In this document: positions 1 to 8,826 of the stretch, piece by piece
How the letters are laid out: the number at the start of each line of letters is the position of its first letter
Numbering within the stretch: position 1 is the stretch's first letter
From: Burkholderia sp. 4M9327F10
Lineage (GTDB): Bacteria > Pseudomonadota > Gammaproteobacteria > Burkholderiales > Burkholderiaceae
Assembly (NCBI RefSeq): GCF_005503145.1
Contig: NZ_SCNV01000023.1
Location: 1 to 64,000 of the forward strand
Length of the DNA stretch: 64,000 nt
Direction: 5' to 3'
Notes under the pieces: model-generated
Told to the model about the DNA's origin: nothing
The model's input: the letters and a program-made list of their open reading frames with translations, nothing else
The model's database searches: none
Translations under genes and position numbers: made by a program

Positions 1-833
1 AAACCGCCCTCCTGCACCCCCAGTCCGCCCGGCACAAAAAACGCCGCGCTGCTGACGGCCTGAATCAACGACTCGATCACCACGGCCTCGACAACGCTCA
101 CGTGCACGCCGAGGAAGTACAGCGCGAGCCAGATCTCCAGCGCAGTCAACACACACTGCAGCGGCTGCCAGAAGAACAGATAGCGCAATACCGCGCCACG
201 CCGGCGCCAGATCAGCTTGATCGACTGATCGATCTGCGCCGATTGACCCACGAGCGCCGCAAGCTTGCCGCTGGTTGCATGGTTGAGCACGCGCGTGAGA
301 CGCTCGAACGGGCTCGCGTGCTGCACCAGCGCGAACAGTACGAGAAGCGGTGTGAGCGCCACGATACCCCACGCCAGGTCGGCTGCGAGGCGCAGTGTGC
401 CGGAGGCCGCGTGAGCGAACAGAAAGCCGATGCCGACCAGCGTGAACATCAACTGGCTGATCAGCGTGAGCTGCATATCGACGACCAGGCTCGCCGCCGC
501 CGTCGAGCCGCGTAAGCCGCGCCGCCGCATCAAGCGAAACGACACCACTTCACCGCCGATGCGCGCCACCGGCAGCATGCAGTTGACCGACTCGCGGACC
601 CACACCAGATGCAGCATGCCGCCCATACTGGGCCGGTTCGCACCGCGAATCAGGCTTTGCCAGTCGCGCGCGTTGGCCAGCATCGGCAGCACGTGAGCGA
701 GCCCAGCCAGCACCAGCCCTGCGCCCGCTGCGCGCATCAGCCCGAGCACTGCGCCGGGGTTGTCGTGCATCACCAGCCAGAGCGACGCAATCAGCCCCGC
801 GAGCGCGGCGAGGCGGCCCAGATGCTTCATCAT
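1..833 (-). CDS. hpnL: Hopanoid-associated inner-membrane protein HpnL (partial; C-terminus beyond left edge)
   Basis: The protein begins MMKHLGRLAALAGL at 833 on the minus strand and stays open to the window edge, about 277 residues. It is rich in hydrophobic segments and ends in view with FFVPGGLGVQEGG, the hallmark of the lysylphosphatidylglycerol-synthase transmembrane (UPF0104) fold to which HpnL belongs. It lies downstream of hpnI and hpnJ on the same strand, which is what separates HpnL from other members of the superfamily. HpnL has been proposed to help move or handle hopanoids at the membrane; its exact activity is not shown by sequence. ATG codons at 833 and 830 are both possible starts. 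The first overlaps the stop of a small upstream frame (ATGA). Confidence 0.85.
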   Translation of the reverse strand, partial: MMKHLGRLAALAGLIASLWLVMHDNPGAVLGLMRAAGAGLVLAGLAHVLPMLANARDWQSLIRGANRPSMGGMLHLVWVRESVNCMLPVARIGGEVVSFRLMRRRGLRGSTAAASLVVDMQLTLISQLMFTLVGIGFLFAHAASGTLRLAADLAWGIVALTPLLVLFALVQHASPFERLTRVLNHATSGKLAALVGQSAQIDQSIKLIWRRRGAVLRYLFFWQPLQCVLTALEIWLALYFLGVHVSVVEAVVIESLIQAVSSAAFFVPGGLGVQEGG

Positions 834-952
834 GCCGCGACCGTCCGCTGCACGCTGGGCGTCACGCGCATGTTGGCCGTTGCAAACGCACTGCGCGGTT
901 GTTGCAAGCCCCGCTGGCGCGACACCGCGCAGCCTTCAAAGAAAATCTGCAT
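830..952 (-). CDS. Possible 40-aa leader or coupling ORF between hpnI and hpnL
   Basis: The 125-bp gap between hpnI and hpnL contains an open frame of 40 codons. It starts 6 bp after the hpnI stop (MQIFFEGCAVSRQRG...) and ends with a TGA overlapping the hpnL ATG. The spacing is what translational coupling would look like. The peptide has no recognisable domain and is basic, so it could equally be chance. It may instead be a remnant: hpnK, encoding the deacetylase that acts between HpnI and HpnJ, is not seen here and could once have sat in this gap or lie beyond the left edge. This is inference only. Confidence 0.25.
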   Translation of the reverse strand: MQIFFEGCAVSRQRGLQQPRSAFATANMRVTPSVQRTVAA

Positions 953-958
953 CACGTA

Positions 959-2194
959 TTACTCGTCCTGAACCGGCGACAGCAAGCCGTTGCCGTCTAC
1001 CTTGAAGCTGAAGCCTCGCCAGATCACCCGTGTCGAAAAGAAGCTCGCCACGAAGATCGAAAACGACACAATATCCCAGAACGGCAGCAGCCACAGGTCC
1101 CGATGCGGTTGCTGCAACGCGTGATCCGACAGCACTTTGAGGCCTAGCCGCACAATCAGTGCCACGGCGGCAAGCAGCCAGGCCCATGCTGCACCGCCGG
1201 AGAACACCACGGTCAGCAGCGCAAACGCGAGCGGATGAATCAATGCCGAGCCTAGATGACCGACCGGATCGATGGTCCGGATGGTGCGGCTCCAGCGTAA
1301 CTCGTGTGCGATCAGCTTGGTCGCGCTCGTCTCGACGCAGGCATGCGACACCGTGAACGGTGGAATGACCACCTTCTCGCCGATCATGCGCACCGCCTCG
1401 CCAATCGCATGATCCTCGGCGAGGTGATGCACGAATTGGGTGAAGCCGCCGATCTTCTCGAGCGTTTCGCGCCGCATCGCAATGGTCTGCCCGAAGCACG
1501 GACGCGCCATCCCGAGCGCCAGTCCCGTCACGACGCCTGGCAGGAACTGGTAGTTGGTCGCTTTCGCGGAGAGCCGTGGCCAGAAGCCGGGATCAGGCTG
1601 GCCACGATAGACGCAGGTTACAAGCCCCACACCAGGCTTCTGCAATTCGCCGATCACGTTGCGCAGATAGTTCGGCCCCACGCTCACGTCGCTATCCGCA
1701 AACACGAGCAGGTCGTGGCGTGCCTCGGGCAGCATGTTGAGGATGTTGCTCATCTTGCGGTTCGGGCCATAGAGACGCGCGTCGGCCACGACCGTAATGT
1801 GCGCCTCGGGGTGCAGCAGACGCAACTGCTCGACCGTGCGCAGCGCAGGATCGTCCGAGTCATGCACGCCGAACAGGAATTGCACCGCGCCTGGATAGTC
1901 CTGCTGACAAAAGCTCGACAGGTTGCTCAGCAAGGTCCACTCGTCGCCGTGGAGCGGCTTGACGATTGTCACCGGTGGATAACTGGTAGGCTCGGCGCTC
2001 GTCCGCGCAAAGAAGCGCCTCACCAGCACGCCGGCCAGCAGCGTGTACGCAATGCCGAACACTGCGCCCACGCCGCACATCAACGTCAACGCAAAGCACA
2101 GCAGATGCGCCGCGTGCAGCGATCCTTCGAGGTCGGTCAGCCCGATCGCAAGCAACACGGCAATCGGGCCGCCAAGCCAGGCGAGGCGCTTCAT
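959..2194 (-). CDS. hpnI: Hopanoid glycosyltransferase HpnI
   Basis: A 411-aa family 2 glycosyltransferase of the ceramide-glucosyltransferase type. It has an N-terminal hydrophobic segment, a GT-A core with FADSDVSVGPNYL (the DxD-like site) and the late LRWSRT motif, followed by two or three C-terminal membrane helices. In Burkholderia, HpnI adds N-acetylglucosamine to bacteriohopanetetrol, the first step towards the cyclitol-ether head group; HpnK then deacetylates it and HpnJ contracts the ring. I start at the ATG giving MKRLAWLGGPIAVLL because the frame upstream of it reads into hpnJ. The gap to hpnJ is 43 bp, so the two are probably cotranscribed. Confidence 0.9.
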   Translation of the reverse strand: MKRLAWLGGPIAVLLAIGLTDLEGSLHAAHLLCFALTLMCGVGAVFGIAYTLLAGVLVRRFFARTSAEPTSYPPVTIVKPLHGDEWTLLSNLSSFCQQDYPGAVQFLFGVHDSDDPALRTVEQLRLLHPEAHITVVADARLYGPNRKMSNILNMLPEARHDLLVFADSDVSVGPNYLRNVIGELQKPGVGLVTCVYRGQPDPGFWPRLSAKATNYQFLPGVVTGLALGMARPCFGQTIAMRRETLEKIGGFTQFVHHLAEDHAIGEAVRMIGEKVVIPPFTVSHACVETSATKLIAHELRWSRTIRTIDPVGHLGSALIHPLAFALLTVVFSGGAAWAWLLAAVALIVRLGLKVLSDHALQQPHRDLWLLPFWDIVSFSIFVASFFSTRVIWRGFSFKVDGNGLLSPVQDE

Positions 2195-2237
2195 GCCGGA
2201 CCTGCCCGGTCGCCATGGTGGGAGCGGCGCATACCTG

Positions 2238-3659
2238 TCACGCTTCGTGAGCGCGCAGGAAGCGGAAGAACTCCACGCCCTCACGCAGACGGCGCTTCAT
2301 CATGTCCCAGCTCATCAGCATCTCGCGCACGATTTCCCAGATCTTCGACGGCCGGAAATAGAAGCGCTTGTAGAAGCTTTCGACATGGTGATAGATCTCC
2401 TCGCGCGACAGGTGCGGATAGCCGATCGCCGCGAGCTGCACGCCTTCCTTGCTCACCAGGTTGATCACCTTGTTTTCCTGCAGCCAGCCGTTTTCCACCG
2501 CCTGGTTGTACAGCGTCGTACCCGGATACGGCGCCGCCAGCGACACCTGGATCGTGTGCGGGTTGATTTCCTTCGCGTACTCGATCGTCTTCTCGATCGT
2601 GTCCTTCGTCTCGCCCGGCAGGCCCAGGATAAACGTGCCGTGAATCTTGATGTCCAGCTTGCGGCAGTCGTCGCTGAAACGTCGTGCGATATCCGTGCGC
2701 AGGCCCTTCTTGATGTTCAGCAGAATCTGGTCGTCGCCCGACTCGTAGCCCACCAGCAGGAGGCGCAGGCCGTTCTCCTTCATGATCTTCAGCGTCGAAT
2801 ACGGCACGTTGGCCTTCGCGTTGCAGGACCACGTCACGCCCAGCTTGCCCAGACCGCGGGCAATCTCCTCCACGCGCGGCTTGAAGTCGGTGAAGGTGTC
2901 GTCGTCGAACATGATCTCCTTGACCTCAGGCATGTTGTCGCGGATCCACTTCACTTCTTCCAGCACGTTTTCCACCGAGCGCGTGCGGTAACGGTGCCCG
3001 CCCACCGTCTGCGGCCACAGGCAGAACGTGCACTTCGAGCGGCAGCCGCGGCCCGTGTAGATGGACACGTACGGATGCTTCAGGTAGCCGATGAAGTAGT
3101 TCTCGATCTTCAGGTCGCGCCTATAGACCGGCGCTACGAACGGCAGCTCGTCCATGTTCTCGAGGATCGGGCGCGCTTCGTTGTGCTCGATCGAACCGTC
3201 CGCGGCGCGGTAGCTCAGGCCCAGGATCTGCGCGAGCGGCTTGCCCTCTGCCACTTCCTGGCAGGTGAAGTCGAACTCTTCACGGCAGACGAAATCGATT
3301 GCCTCGCTTGCGGTCAGCGAGTTGTGCGGATCGACGGCCACCTTCGCGCCCACCATGCCGATCAGCACCGACGGCTTGCGCTGCTTGAGGTCCTGCGCAA
3401 ACATCGCATCGGTGGGGAACGACGGCGTGCTGGTGTGGATGATGACGAGCTCGTACTGCTGCGCGATATCGAGCGAGGCCTCCACCGACAGCCCGTCAGC
3501 GGGCGCATCCAGCACGCGGCTGTCGGGCACCAGCGCCGCAGGCTGCGCGAGCCACGTGGGATACCAGAACGAGCGGATTTCGCGCTTCGCCTGATAGCGC
3601 GAACCCGCGCCGCCATCGAAACCGTCATACGACGGGGCCTGCAAAAACAGCGTTTTCAT
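2238..3659 (-). CDS. hpnJ: Hopanoid radical SAM protein HpnJ
   Basis: A 473-aa radical SAM enzyme. Residues 1-140 resemble a cobalamin-binding-like domain, and the radical SAM core follows with GRGCRSKCTFC, giving the CxxxCxxC cluster ligands at Cys206, Cys210 and Cys213. In B. cenocepacia HpnJ performs the ring contraction that makes the cyclitol ether of bacteriohopanetetrol. The start giving MKTLFLQAPSYDGFDGG is chosen as the family N-terminus; a longer in-frame extension of 27 residues looks non-conserved. It is the first gene of the hpnJ-hpnI-hpnL run, so the promoter should lie in the 525-bp gap upstream. Confidence 0.93.
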   Translation of the reverse strand: MKTLFLQAPSYDGFDGGAGSRYQAKREIRSFWYPTWLAQPAALVPDSRVLDAPADGLSVEASLDIAQQYELVIIHTSTPSFPTDAMFAQDLKQRKPSVLIGMVGAKVAVDPHNSLTASEAIDFVCREEFDFTCQEVAEGKPLAQILGLSYRAADGSIEHNEARPILENMDELPFVAPVYRRDLKIENYFIGYLKHPYVSIYTGRGCRSKCTFCLWPQTVGGHRYRTRSVENVLEEVKWIRDNMPEVKEIMFDDDTFTDFKPRVEEIARGLGKLGVTWSCNAKANVPYSTLKIMKENGLRLLLVGYESGDDQILLNIKKGLRTDIARRFSDDCRKLDIKIHGTFILGLPGETKDTIEKTIEYAKEINPHTIQVSLAAPYPGTTLYNQAVENGWLQENKVINLVSKEGVQLAAIGYPHLSREEIYHHVESFYKRFYFRPSKIWEIVREMLMSWDMMKRRLREGVEFFRFLRAHEA

Positions 3660-4184
3660 GAATGCTCCGGCCAGCTCCATTGAGCTTGGTAGCGAGGGGA
3701 ATAACCGTGGTGACTCGGGGAAAATGTAATGCCGCGACAAAGGCGCCGTTTGATAGGAATCTCCGCGGGCTCGAAAGGCCGCTTAAAAACGTTAACCCGC
3801 CGCAATAGTCGAATCAACCTGGAAAGTCTCCCCGAGCGCCGTTTTGCACGGCAATTTTGCAACTGAAGGCAAATCGCATGTAAGTCGTAATGCAGCAGAA
3901 AAGCACCACATCAATGCGAAGGCCCAGCGCTACAAATCAGTATGCGCAACGCTGTCACTGCCCCAAAGAGGCGAACGACGGTCGATCATTGTCGAGCCTT
4001 CGCATGGAGGTTTTGTGAATCTCCGACAGACGGCGGGAAATTGCCTTGGGGATGCGTCGCGTACTGCAATGCAATCGAGGCGCACGCGAGCAGGAAAACG
4101 GGGACCGGCTGGGGGGTGGATGGCGGTAAGGCAGCCGTGAGAGGGGTGCTGGAAGCGCGCCACGCGCGCCCCCAGGAACCAGGC
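3660..4184. other. 525-bp intergenic region upstream of hpnJ
   Basis: No convincing gene is seen on either strand; the open frames here are short, overlap each other and lack family features. The stretch about 3840-3960 is less G+C rich than its neighbours. Since hpnJ starts at 3659 on the minus strand and the next gene upstream is also on the minus strand, the hopanoid promoter should be here. I cannot assign -35 and -10 boxes with confidence. Confidence 0.5.
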
Positions 4185-4406
4185 TTAGTAATTCGGTGCC
4201 CAGTGACCGTGCTCCCATTCCCAATGGTTGCCTTCCCAGCGGTAGTGGCCCTTCACCCAGTGATAGCCAGGGGCGGGTGCCGCCGGCACCACTTCGACAA
4301 GCGGCGCGGGCTGCGGCGGCCGCGCCGGTTCGACGACGCATGCGCTCAGCAAGGAAGCGCACACGCAAGAAAGCAAAGCAGCGGTGAAGGTCGATCGTTT
4401 TTTCAT
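4185..4406 (-). CDS. Small lipoprotein with WxxGHW-type repeats
   Basis: A 73-aa exported protein. It has a basic start MKKRSTF, a hydrophobic stretch and a lipobox LLSAC, so the mature protein should be lipid-anchored at about Cys23. A Pro-rich linker precedes the repeats YHWVKGHYRWEGNHWEWEHGHW, written here only as the consensus Y/W-x-W-x-x-G-H-Y/W. These YXWGXW-type repeats are common in small envelope proteins of Burkholderia and relatives; function is unknown. A related repeat protein lies at 9040-9339, so the ECF sigma operon between them is flanked by this family. Confidence 0.8.
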   Translation of the reverse strand: MKKRSTFTAALLSCVCASLLSACVVEPARPPQPAPLVEVVPAAPAPGYHWVKGHYRWEGNHWEWEHGHWAPNY

Positions 4407-4457
4407 GTAACTTCTCCTGTTATTAGTACTACAACTACCCGTGGCATAGGCTGCGCG

Positions 4458-5606
4458 CTAGCTACGGATCAAACCTGTCAACGGTTGCGTGGCCCCTGCT
4501 TGCGCGAAGAGCGCGGTGGCGGTCCGGTGCGGATCGAGCCCGAGGCTCTCGCTGGCGGCACCCGCAATCAGACCGTCCAGACCTGTGGTGGGCCTGAGAT
4601 CGCGTGCCTGGTAAAGATCGCCGGATTTCAGGCCCGGCCAGTCCGCGAGTACGCGTCCGCCGTTCACCGCGCCGCCGACCAGCATCGCCACGGAGCCCGT
4701 TCCATGGTCCGTGCCGCCCGTTCCATTGGCAGCCGCGGTACGGCCAAACTCCGTGGCGACCAAAACGGTCGTCTTGTCCCACAGCGGCCCGAGGCCGTCG
4801 CGCAAGGACGCGAGCATCGTGTCGAGCGCTTTCAACTGATTCCCGAGGCGCGGGTTCTGCGCGCTATGCGTATCCCATCCACCGGTTTCGATCATTGCCA
4901 GGCGCGGACCGTCGTCACGCGCGAGGAAGCTCGCCGCGAGCTTGCCGAGGCTCGCCGGGTCCTGGCGCGCGCCGGCATCGCTAGCGAGGCCGCGCGCCGC
5001 CATCGCCGATTCCCACAGCGGCCTCAACTGCGCGTCCTCGTTGTAAAGGTCCGAGACCCGTGTGAGCAGATCGTCCGGCGCCTGCGGCAAGCCCGAGGGC
5101 GCGTAAGACGTCACGTTGGCCTTGCCGCGCAGCGCCATCGGCACGGTTGGCGCAAGCGCGATGGCGTTTTCGTGGCTGGAGGGCAATAGCGCGGCCAGCC
5201 GGTTCAGCCAGCCGTCCTTGACCTGATAGGGCGACGTGCCGCCCGTCTCCAGTACATTCTGGCCGTCGAAATGCGAACGGTCGCGATACGGCGAGGCCAC
5301 GGCATGAACGAACAACGCCTGGCCGGACCCGTACATCCTGGCGGTTTCGACAAGCGAGGGATGCAGCGCGAAGGTGCCGTTGAGCTTGGTCGCCGCCGAC
5401 GGGTCGATGGCGAGCGCACCGCGCAAACTTGCATAGGATGGCTCAGCATATGGCACCACGATGTTCAGGCCATCGGCGGCGCCGCGCTGGATCACGAAGA
5501 CAAAGCGGCGATCCGTCTCGACGCTCGCGAAAGCCATATGCGGCGACACGAGAATGGCGCCGGCACCGGCGGCAGCGAAGTTGAGAAACTTGCGACGGGA
5601 CATCAT
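4458..5606 (-). CDS. DUF1501 domain protein, Tat-exported
   Basis: A 382-aa protein opening with a twin-arginine signal (SRRKFLNFAAAGAGAILV), so it should be exported folded to the periplasm. The body matches the DUF1501 family, for example VQRGAADGLNIVVPY-type N-terminal text, GGWDTH, and FGRTAAANGTGGTDHG, the histidine/aspartate-rich end of this alkaline-phosphatase-like fold. The biochemical role of DUF1501 is not established. It starts 5 bp after the DUF1800 gene stops, and DUF1501-DUF1800 pairs recur in many bacteria, suggesting a joint envelope function. The start may be this ATG or the next codon, also ATG. Confidence 0.88.
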   Translation of the reverse strand: MMSRRKFLNFAAAGAGAILVSPHMAFASVETDRRFVFVIQRGAADGLNIVVPYAEPSYASLRGALAIDPSAATKLNGTFALHPSLVETARMYGSGQALFVHAVASPYRDRSHFDGQNVLETGGTSPYQVKDGWLNRLAALLPSSHENAIALAPTVPMALRGKANVTSYAPSGLPQAPDDLLTRVSDLYNEDAQLRPLWESAMAARGLASDAGARQDPASLGKLAASFLARDDGPRLAMIETGGWDTHSAQNPRLGNQLKALDTMLASLRDGLGPLWDKTTVLVATEFGRTAAANGTGGTDHGTGSVAMLVGGAVNGGRVLADWPGLKSGDLYQARDLRPTTGLDGLIAGAASESLGLDPHRTATALFAQAGATQPLTGLIRS

Positions 5607-5611
5607 GGCGT

Positions 5612-7054
5612 TTATCTCCGTTGAAAGTCGGGCGACACAAGCAGCAGCGCGATCGCCGTGGATGCACTCTCTGCGCGCGAAACCGCGGTCTCGGTCGGCG
5701 CACTGATCGAACCGACCAGCAGCGTCTGTCCCAGGGTACGCGGATCGAGCTGGTCGCCGGCACGCGCCGCAAAGCGCTGCGCCACCTCCACGCGGCGCAC
5801 GAGAGCGTCAGGAGCCGCCCAGCTCGCCGCGATATCGTCGTAGCCGGCGGGAGAGCCCGGCCGCCAGACGGGCTGACCCAGTTGCGTCAACAAGGGCGCA
5901 GTCTGCAGATTGCCGACGTCCTGCCAGCCGAGGCCGCGCATCGATGAAATGGTCCATTCCCACGGTGTTTTGAATTTCGCCGCCACGGGTGACCATGCCT
6001 CCGGCGAATCGATCAGGGCGCGGTAGACCGTAGGCAGGTCGCCGCCGCTGCGCTCGAACGCGTTGGCGAGCCGCTCGGTGACCGCAGGTGGTGGGTTGTC
6101 CGAAACAAAGTGGCGCGCGAGTTCCGTGGCAATATGCTGCGCGGTGGCCGGCGACGCCCCAAGGTCGTACAGGATCGCCAGCGCCTGATCTTCGCCCTGC
6201 TGATCGTAGCGCCGCCCCATGATGGTCCGCGAGCCCGGCTCATGGACCTGGGCGCGGAACACAAAGGCGCCGGGCGCTGCGCCGTTAGGTTGCGGCCCCT
6301 TGATACCCGCCACGCTCCACCCAGTCAGCGCACGGGCAAACTCCGTCACGTCGGCCTGCGTATAACCACTGCGTACGCCCAGCGTATGCAGCTCCATGAT
6401 TTCACGCGCGAGGTTCTCATTGAGCCCGCGTTTATTGTCCGGATTGCGCTGCTCCGCACGCATCGCCGCCATGCTGTCCGGGCCCACGGAACGCGTCTGG
6501 TCGAGAAAGATCTGCATCGCCGCGTGCTGCTCCACCGCGACCAGCATGTCGTCGAAACGGCCCAGCACATGCGGCCGGATCGCTTCCATTTCGAATGCGC
6601 CGGCGAGCGCCGCGACTTGCGGCTTCTCCGTGGAGACCGCGAAGTGATTGGCCCAGAAATGAACCAGCCGGTCGATAAACGGTGTGGTGCTCGCGAGCGC
6701 ACTGTTGACGCGCACATTCACCGCCGTGCGATAGACATCGCGGATTTCGCCGCGCATCGCCTTGTTGGCGGCCTGCCTTGCAGCCTGGCTGGGAGCCTGA
6801 TCCGCTGCCTGATTGGGGTTCGTGCTGGTGTCGGCTTTGGCGTTCAGACTTTGCTGGCGTTGCTCGCCCAGCTCGGTTGCCAGTGCAACAGCGCCCGGCT
6901 GGCCCACCCATGCAGCAGGCAGCGGCTGATACTGATCGAACTGCGCAAGCAGCCATCGCTTCGGGTCGGCGGGCGGCGTGTCGTCCGGGCGGGCGCCGAG
7001 ACCGAAACGGTTCAGCGCAATCGCCGCGGCATTGTCGGGGGCTGACGTGATCAT
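5612..7054 (-). CDS. DUF1800 family protein
   Basis: A 480-aa protein. Family features are ALNRFGLGARPDD at the N-terminus, VHFWANHFAVS, and the conserved block NENLAREIMELHTLG followed by GYTQADVTEFARALTGW. A low-complexity Gln/Ala/Asn insert lies at about residues 75-95. An AAGGA ribosome site stands about 7 nt before the ATG. No clear signal peptide is visible, although the partner DUF1501 protein has a Tat signal; the pair may travel together or this one may be exported differently. The function is unknown. It follows the sigma/anti-sigma/CpxP-like genes with a 97-bp gap. Confidence 0.88.
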   Translation of the reverse strand: MITSAPDNAAAIALNRFGLGARPDDTPPADPKRWLLAQFDQYQPLPAAWVGQPGAVALATELGEQRQQSLNAKADTSTNPNQAADQAPSQAARQAANKAMRGEIRDVYRTAVNVRVNSALASTTPFIDRLVHFWANHFAVSTEKPQVAALAGAFEMEAIRPHVLGRFDDMLVAVEQHAAMQIFLDQTRSVGPDSMAAMRAEQRNPDNKRGLNENLAREIMELHTLGVRSGYTQADVTEFARALTGWSVAGIKGPQPNGAAPGAFVFRAQVHEPGSRTIMGRRYDQQGEDQALAILYDLGASPATAQHIATELARHFVSDNPPPAVTERLANAFERSGGDLPTVYRALIDSPEAWSPVAAKFKTPWEWTISSMRGLGWQDVGNLQTAPLLTQLGQPVWRPGSPAGYDDIAASWAAPDALVRRVEVAQRFAARAGDQLDPRTLGQTLLVGSISAPTETAVSRAESASTAIALLLVSPDFQRR

Positions 7055-7151
7055 GCGCGTTCCTTCGAGCGTTGCGTACCTTCTTTAAACGCTGGAGGCC
7101 GGCATTTCCGTCGCGGCTTGCAGAAGTTTTATTTGTGTCGGCGGGCCTGCT

Positions 7152-7712
7152 TCATTCGCTCGCGGGCGCCTCGCTGGCCGGTTGCGCCGGTTGGGCCGGT
7201 TGAGCCGCTTGCGAACTCGCCGCCGGCTTCTTGCCCTTGCCTCCCGCCGGAGGCGGCGACTCGCGCCACTGGCCGGCCTGCTTCAGGCCCTCGGCAAACT
7301 TGACGCGCTCCTCCGGCGTGAGCGTCGTCGCGAAGTCCGCAACACTGCTCTCGACCTCGGTGCGCAGCGCGATATCCGCGTCACGCGTGTGCTGCAGCGC
7401 GATGTCGAGCGCGCTGCGATCGAACTGCGGCGCGGCCAGCAAGGCCAGCACCTCATGACGCCCTTCGCGGCCCTCACGTGCGTAGTCCTTACCTTCCCGG
7501 CGTGCTTCCTTGAGCGCTGCAAGGAACTGCTTCTGACGTTCAGACGAAAGTCCATCCGTGGCGAAGCGAAGCGCCGTGCGCGGCTGCGGCGCCTTGGCGA
7601 CACTATCGTGCGTGGCGAACCATTGATAAGCGCCCCCCGCAATACCGCCCAACAAAAACACGTTCAGGACGAACGAACCCGCCAACAGGATTTTCCATGA
7701 ACGGTCGGTCAT
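7152..7712 (-). CDS. Periplasmic heavy-metal-sensor-like (CpxP/Spy-related) protein
   Basis: A 186-aa protein with one N-terminal membrane anchor (WKILLAGSFVLNVFLLGGIAGG). It is followed by a helical periplasmic domain with GLSSERQKQFLAALKEARRE and LTPEERVKFAEGL, the pattern of the periplasmic heavy-metal sensor family (CnrX/ZraP/Spy-like). The C-terminal 35 residues are a Pro/Ala/Lys tail with repeated QPAQPA. In CnrX-type systems such a protein senses metal and controls an anti-sigma factor; here it is encoded directly after an ECF sigma and probable anti-sigma gene, with an ATGA overlap, so a sensor role in the same circuit is plausible. No His/Met/Cys metal site is obvious, so metal sensing is unproven. 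Confidence 0.8.
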   Translation of the reverse strand: MTDRSWKILLAGSFVLNVFLLGGIAGGAYQWFATHDSVAKAPQPRTALRFATDGLSSERQKQFLAALKEARREGKDYAREGREGRHEVLALLAAPQFDRSALDIALQHTRDADIALRTEVESSVADFATTLTPEERVKFAEGLKQAGQWRESPPPAGGKGKKPAASSQAAQPAQPAQPASEAPASE

Positions 7713-8131
7713 TCGCCGCTCCAGTCAGCGCTTGAACCGCCGAAGCTCGAAGTGAGGTAAGACGACGCTTCATGCACTTGCGGCGGCGTGCCGGTCAGGA
7801 CAAAAAACGATACCGCGAAGGCGCCCGCCAGCCCCCCCGCCAGACCGATGCCGGCAAACGCCGCGCCTTGCCACCAGAGCCGCGTGCGCGGTTTCGGACG
7901 ATGCCGCACGGGCGCCGTGGCGACAATGCGGTCGACAAACGAACGCTCCGGCGGAGCGATGGTATGGCTTGTGAGCCAGGCATCGAGGCTAGCCGATTCA
8001 GCCAGCACGGCGTCCGCCTCGATCCGGTGCAGATCGGCCCAGTCCTCTGCCGCCACGCGCTCCTTCTCCGGCCAGCGGCGCGGATCGGCGCCATAGGCGT
8101 CGACGATGGTACGAAATCTCTCAGGTGTCAT
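7709..8131 (-). CDS. Probable anti-sigma factor with one membrane segment
   Basis: A 140-aa protein. Residues 1-80 are soluble (MTPERFRTIVDAYGADPRRWP at the start, with no zinc HxxxCxxC motif). One membrane segment, GAAFAGIGLAGGLAGAFAVSFFVL, is centred near residue 100, and a short C-terminal tail follows. It overlaps the sigma gene by 4 bp upstream and the CpxP-like gene by 4 bp downstream, the usual layout of an ECF sigma and its membrane-bound anti-sigma factor. Identification rests on position and topology, not on a recognised anti-sigma domain. Confidence 0.65.
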   Translation of the reverse strand: MTPERFRTIVDAYGADPRRWPEKERVAAEDWADLHRIEADAVLAESASLDAWLTSHTIAPPERSFVDRIVATAPVRHRPKPRTRLWWQGAAFAGIGLAGGLAGAFAVSFFVLTGTPPQVHEASSYLTSSFGGSSADWSGE

Positions 8132-8700
8132 GGCATATCCTTGCTAAAACCGCTGCCGGCCAGTTGTGCGCGCAGACTGCGGCGGGCGCGCGCCAGCAAA
8201 CTTTCGAGGGCGTCCACGGTGATGCCCATCAGGGCGGCAGCTTCGATATTCGACAGCTCCTGGTAGTAGTTGAGCACCAGGGCTTCGCGCTGCCGCACCG
8301 GCAATGCAGCAAGCGCCGTGCGCACCCGTTCGTCGCGCACGCGGGCTTCCAGTTGCATGTCGGGCGAGCCTTGCGGATCGGCTGCCTCCTCGGGCAGTTC
8401 CGCGACGGGGTCTTCGCGCCGCCCGCGCAAGCGGTCGTAACAGAGATTCAGCGCCACGCGGTGAATCCATGTATCGAATCGGGCTTCACCTTCTTTCCAG
8501 TGCGGCGCCTGTTTCCAGATACGCACGAAGGCCTCCTGTGCCACGTCTTCCGCTTCCATACGGTCTCCCAACATGCGCGTCGCGAGCGCGAGCAGACGGG
8601 GCAGCTTGCGCGACACGAGTGTGCGCACCGCTGCCGGATCCTGCTCGCCGACCCGTGCGACGAGTTCCGCGTCGGGATCGCGCTCGCTCAAGGGGCGCAA
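8128..8700 (-). CDS. ECF RNA polymerase sigma factor
   Basis: A 190-aa sigma-70 family protein of the ECF group. Region 2 is visible as LATRMLGDRMEAEDVAQEAF and FDTWIHRVALNLCYDRLR, and region 4 as LPVRQREALVLNYYQ with the helix-turn-helix NIEAAALMGITVDALESLL. No extra N- or C-terminal domain is present. No ATG is available at the N-terminus: the start must be TTG, either at 8700 or, more in keeping with the family N-terminus SERDPDAEL, at 8691. It heads the run anti-sigma, CpxP-like, DUF1800, DUF1501, which it probably controls together with itself. Confidence 0.9.
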   Translation of the reverse strand: MRPLSERDPDAELVARVGEQDPAAVRTLVSRKLPRLLALATRMLGDRMEAEDVAQEAFVRIWKQAPHWKEGEARFDTWIHRVALNLCYDRLRGRREDPVAELPEEAADPQGSPDMQLEARVRDERVRTALAALPVRQREALVLNYYQELSNIEAAALMGITVDALESLLARARRSLRAQLAGSGFSKDMP

Positions 8701-8826
8701 TCCCGTGACATCCGCTGCACGTGCGGCTGCCGCCGCTGCACCCGGACAGATCGTGTCGCGACACGAGCATTTTTCACTTGCCGTTGCTCCAGGAGGTGCG
8801 CGTTGCGCTTGTTCTTGATTGAATCC

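Noticed and set aside
1304..2464. A 386-codon plus-strand open frame opposite hpnI
   Set aside because: It is antisense to the HpnI glycosyltransferase; there is no ribosome site or known domain.
2043..3683. A 546-codon plus-strand open frame opposite hpnJ
   Set aside because: It is antisense to the radical SAM gene with its CxxxCxxC motif; the frame shows no family pattern.
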